Shown one piece after another: positions 63,958 to 64,000 of a stretch of 64,000 bases of DNA (positions within the stretch are counted from its first letter, which is position 1; every line of letters starts with the position of its first letter). Source of the DNA: Rhodoferax sp. GTDB lineage: Bacteria; Pseudomonadota; Gammaproteobacteria; Burkholderiales; Burkholderiaceae_C. The position numbers and the translations under genes were made by a program. The stretch spans positions 186,001-250,000 of the forward strand of contig NZ_JAUYQD010000018.1 of NCBI RefSeq assembly GCF_030697375.1, in the 5' to 3' direction. The notes beneath the pieces were generated by a model. It was not told the DNA's origin. It did not search any database and saw only the letters and a program-made list of their open reading frames with translations.

Positions 63958-63986
63958 AAAATCCCAACCGATAAGAGTTGGGATTT
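63958..63986 (-). terminator. Intrinsic terminator of the right-hand ssrA
   Basis: AAATCCCAAC and GTTGGGATTT form a ten-base-pair stem with an eight-base loop, followed on the minus strand by a run of T. It lies eight bases past the TCCACCA end at the window edge. Confidence 0.85.
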
Positions 63987-63993
63987 CAAATTA

Positions 63994-64000
63994 TGGTGGA
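63994..64000 (-). ncRNA. ssrA: 3' CCA end of a tmRNA (ssrA) gene, cut by window end
   Basis: The last seven bases read TCCACCA on the minus strand, the standard tmRNA (and many tRNA) 3' end, and the terminator follows in the right place. With the ssrA fragment at the left end of the element, the simplest reading is the intact ssrA restored by integration. Only seven bases are visible, so this is mainly inference. Confidence 0.45.

Overview
The window comes from a betaproteobacterium, most likely a member of the Comamonadaceae (Rhodoferax/Curvibacter-like). The support is the chromosomal block glnL - small DUF4124 protein - glnA, a GC-rich codon use, and the families of the neighbouring genes. 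No database search was possible, so all family names rest on recognised motifs and gene order.

Layout. (1) 1-8.1 kb is ordinary chromosome. It holds the 3'-truncated nitrogen sensor kinase glnL, a secreted DUF4124 protein, glnA with a clear sigma-54 promoter and NtrC sites, a MoCF-domain CinA-like gene, an EI24 membrane protein, an RsuA-type pseudouridine synthase, a REC-DUF3369-HD-GYP response regulator, a DUF2726 protein and a 47-residue basic protein. (2) At about 8.10-8.14 kb lies what reads as the 3' end of a tmRNA gene (ssrA) on the minus strand, with its terminator. The last seven bases of the window read TCCACCA on the minus strand, again followed by a terminator, as expected for a second, intact ssrA 3' end. 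I infer that everything between (about 56 kb) is one integrated element in ssrA. (3) 8.45-20.23 kb is a six-gene, tightly spaced defence operon on the plus strand: a WYL-type regulator, an SNF2 helicase with a DUF3883 nuclease-like tail, a DUF1156 DNA methyltransferase, a DUF499 ATPase, a CD-NTase and a Cap15 membrane beta-barrel effector. The last two form a minimal type I CBASS. (4) 20.2-44.6 kb is the late region of a siphovirus-like prophage with a lambda-type head, all on the minus strand: lysis genes, tail, tape measure, frameshifted tail chaperone, head, portal and terminase. (5) 44.7-56.9 kb holds two ParB-methyltransferase fusions and a replication/recombination set (RuvC-like resolvase, primase-helicase, PD-(D/E)XK exonuclease, DUF669-like ssDNA-binding protein, Sak4-like ATPase). 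(6) 56.9-60.6 kb is the lysogeny region: two unknown genes, an ImmA/IrrE peptidase and an XRE repressor. (7) 60.7-63.7 kb is the integration module on the plus strand: a small ORF, DUF2924, a large serine recombinase and two paralogous HTH proteins.

How the parts work together. The serine recombinase probably placed the prophage in ssrA. The XRE/ImmA pair probably holds lysogeny. The defence operon sits at the far end next to lysis, where cargo is expected, and its last gene overlaps the lysozyme gene tail to tail. The most notable feature is that a modification/helicase/ATPase defence set and a CBASS pair share one apparent transcript and one WYL regulator.
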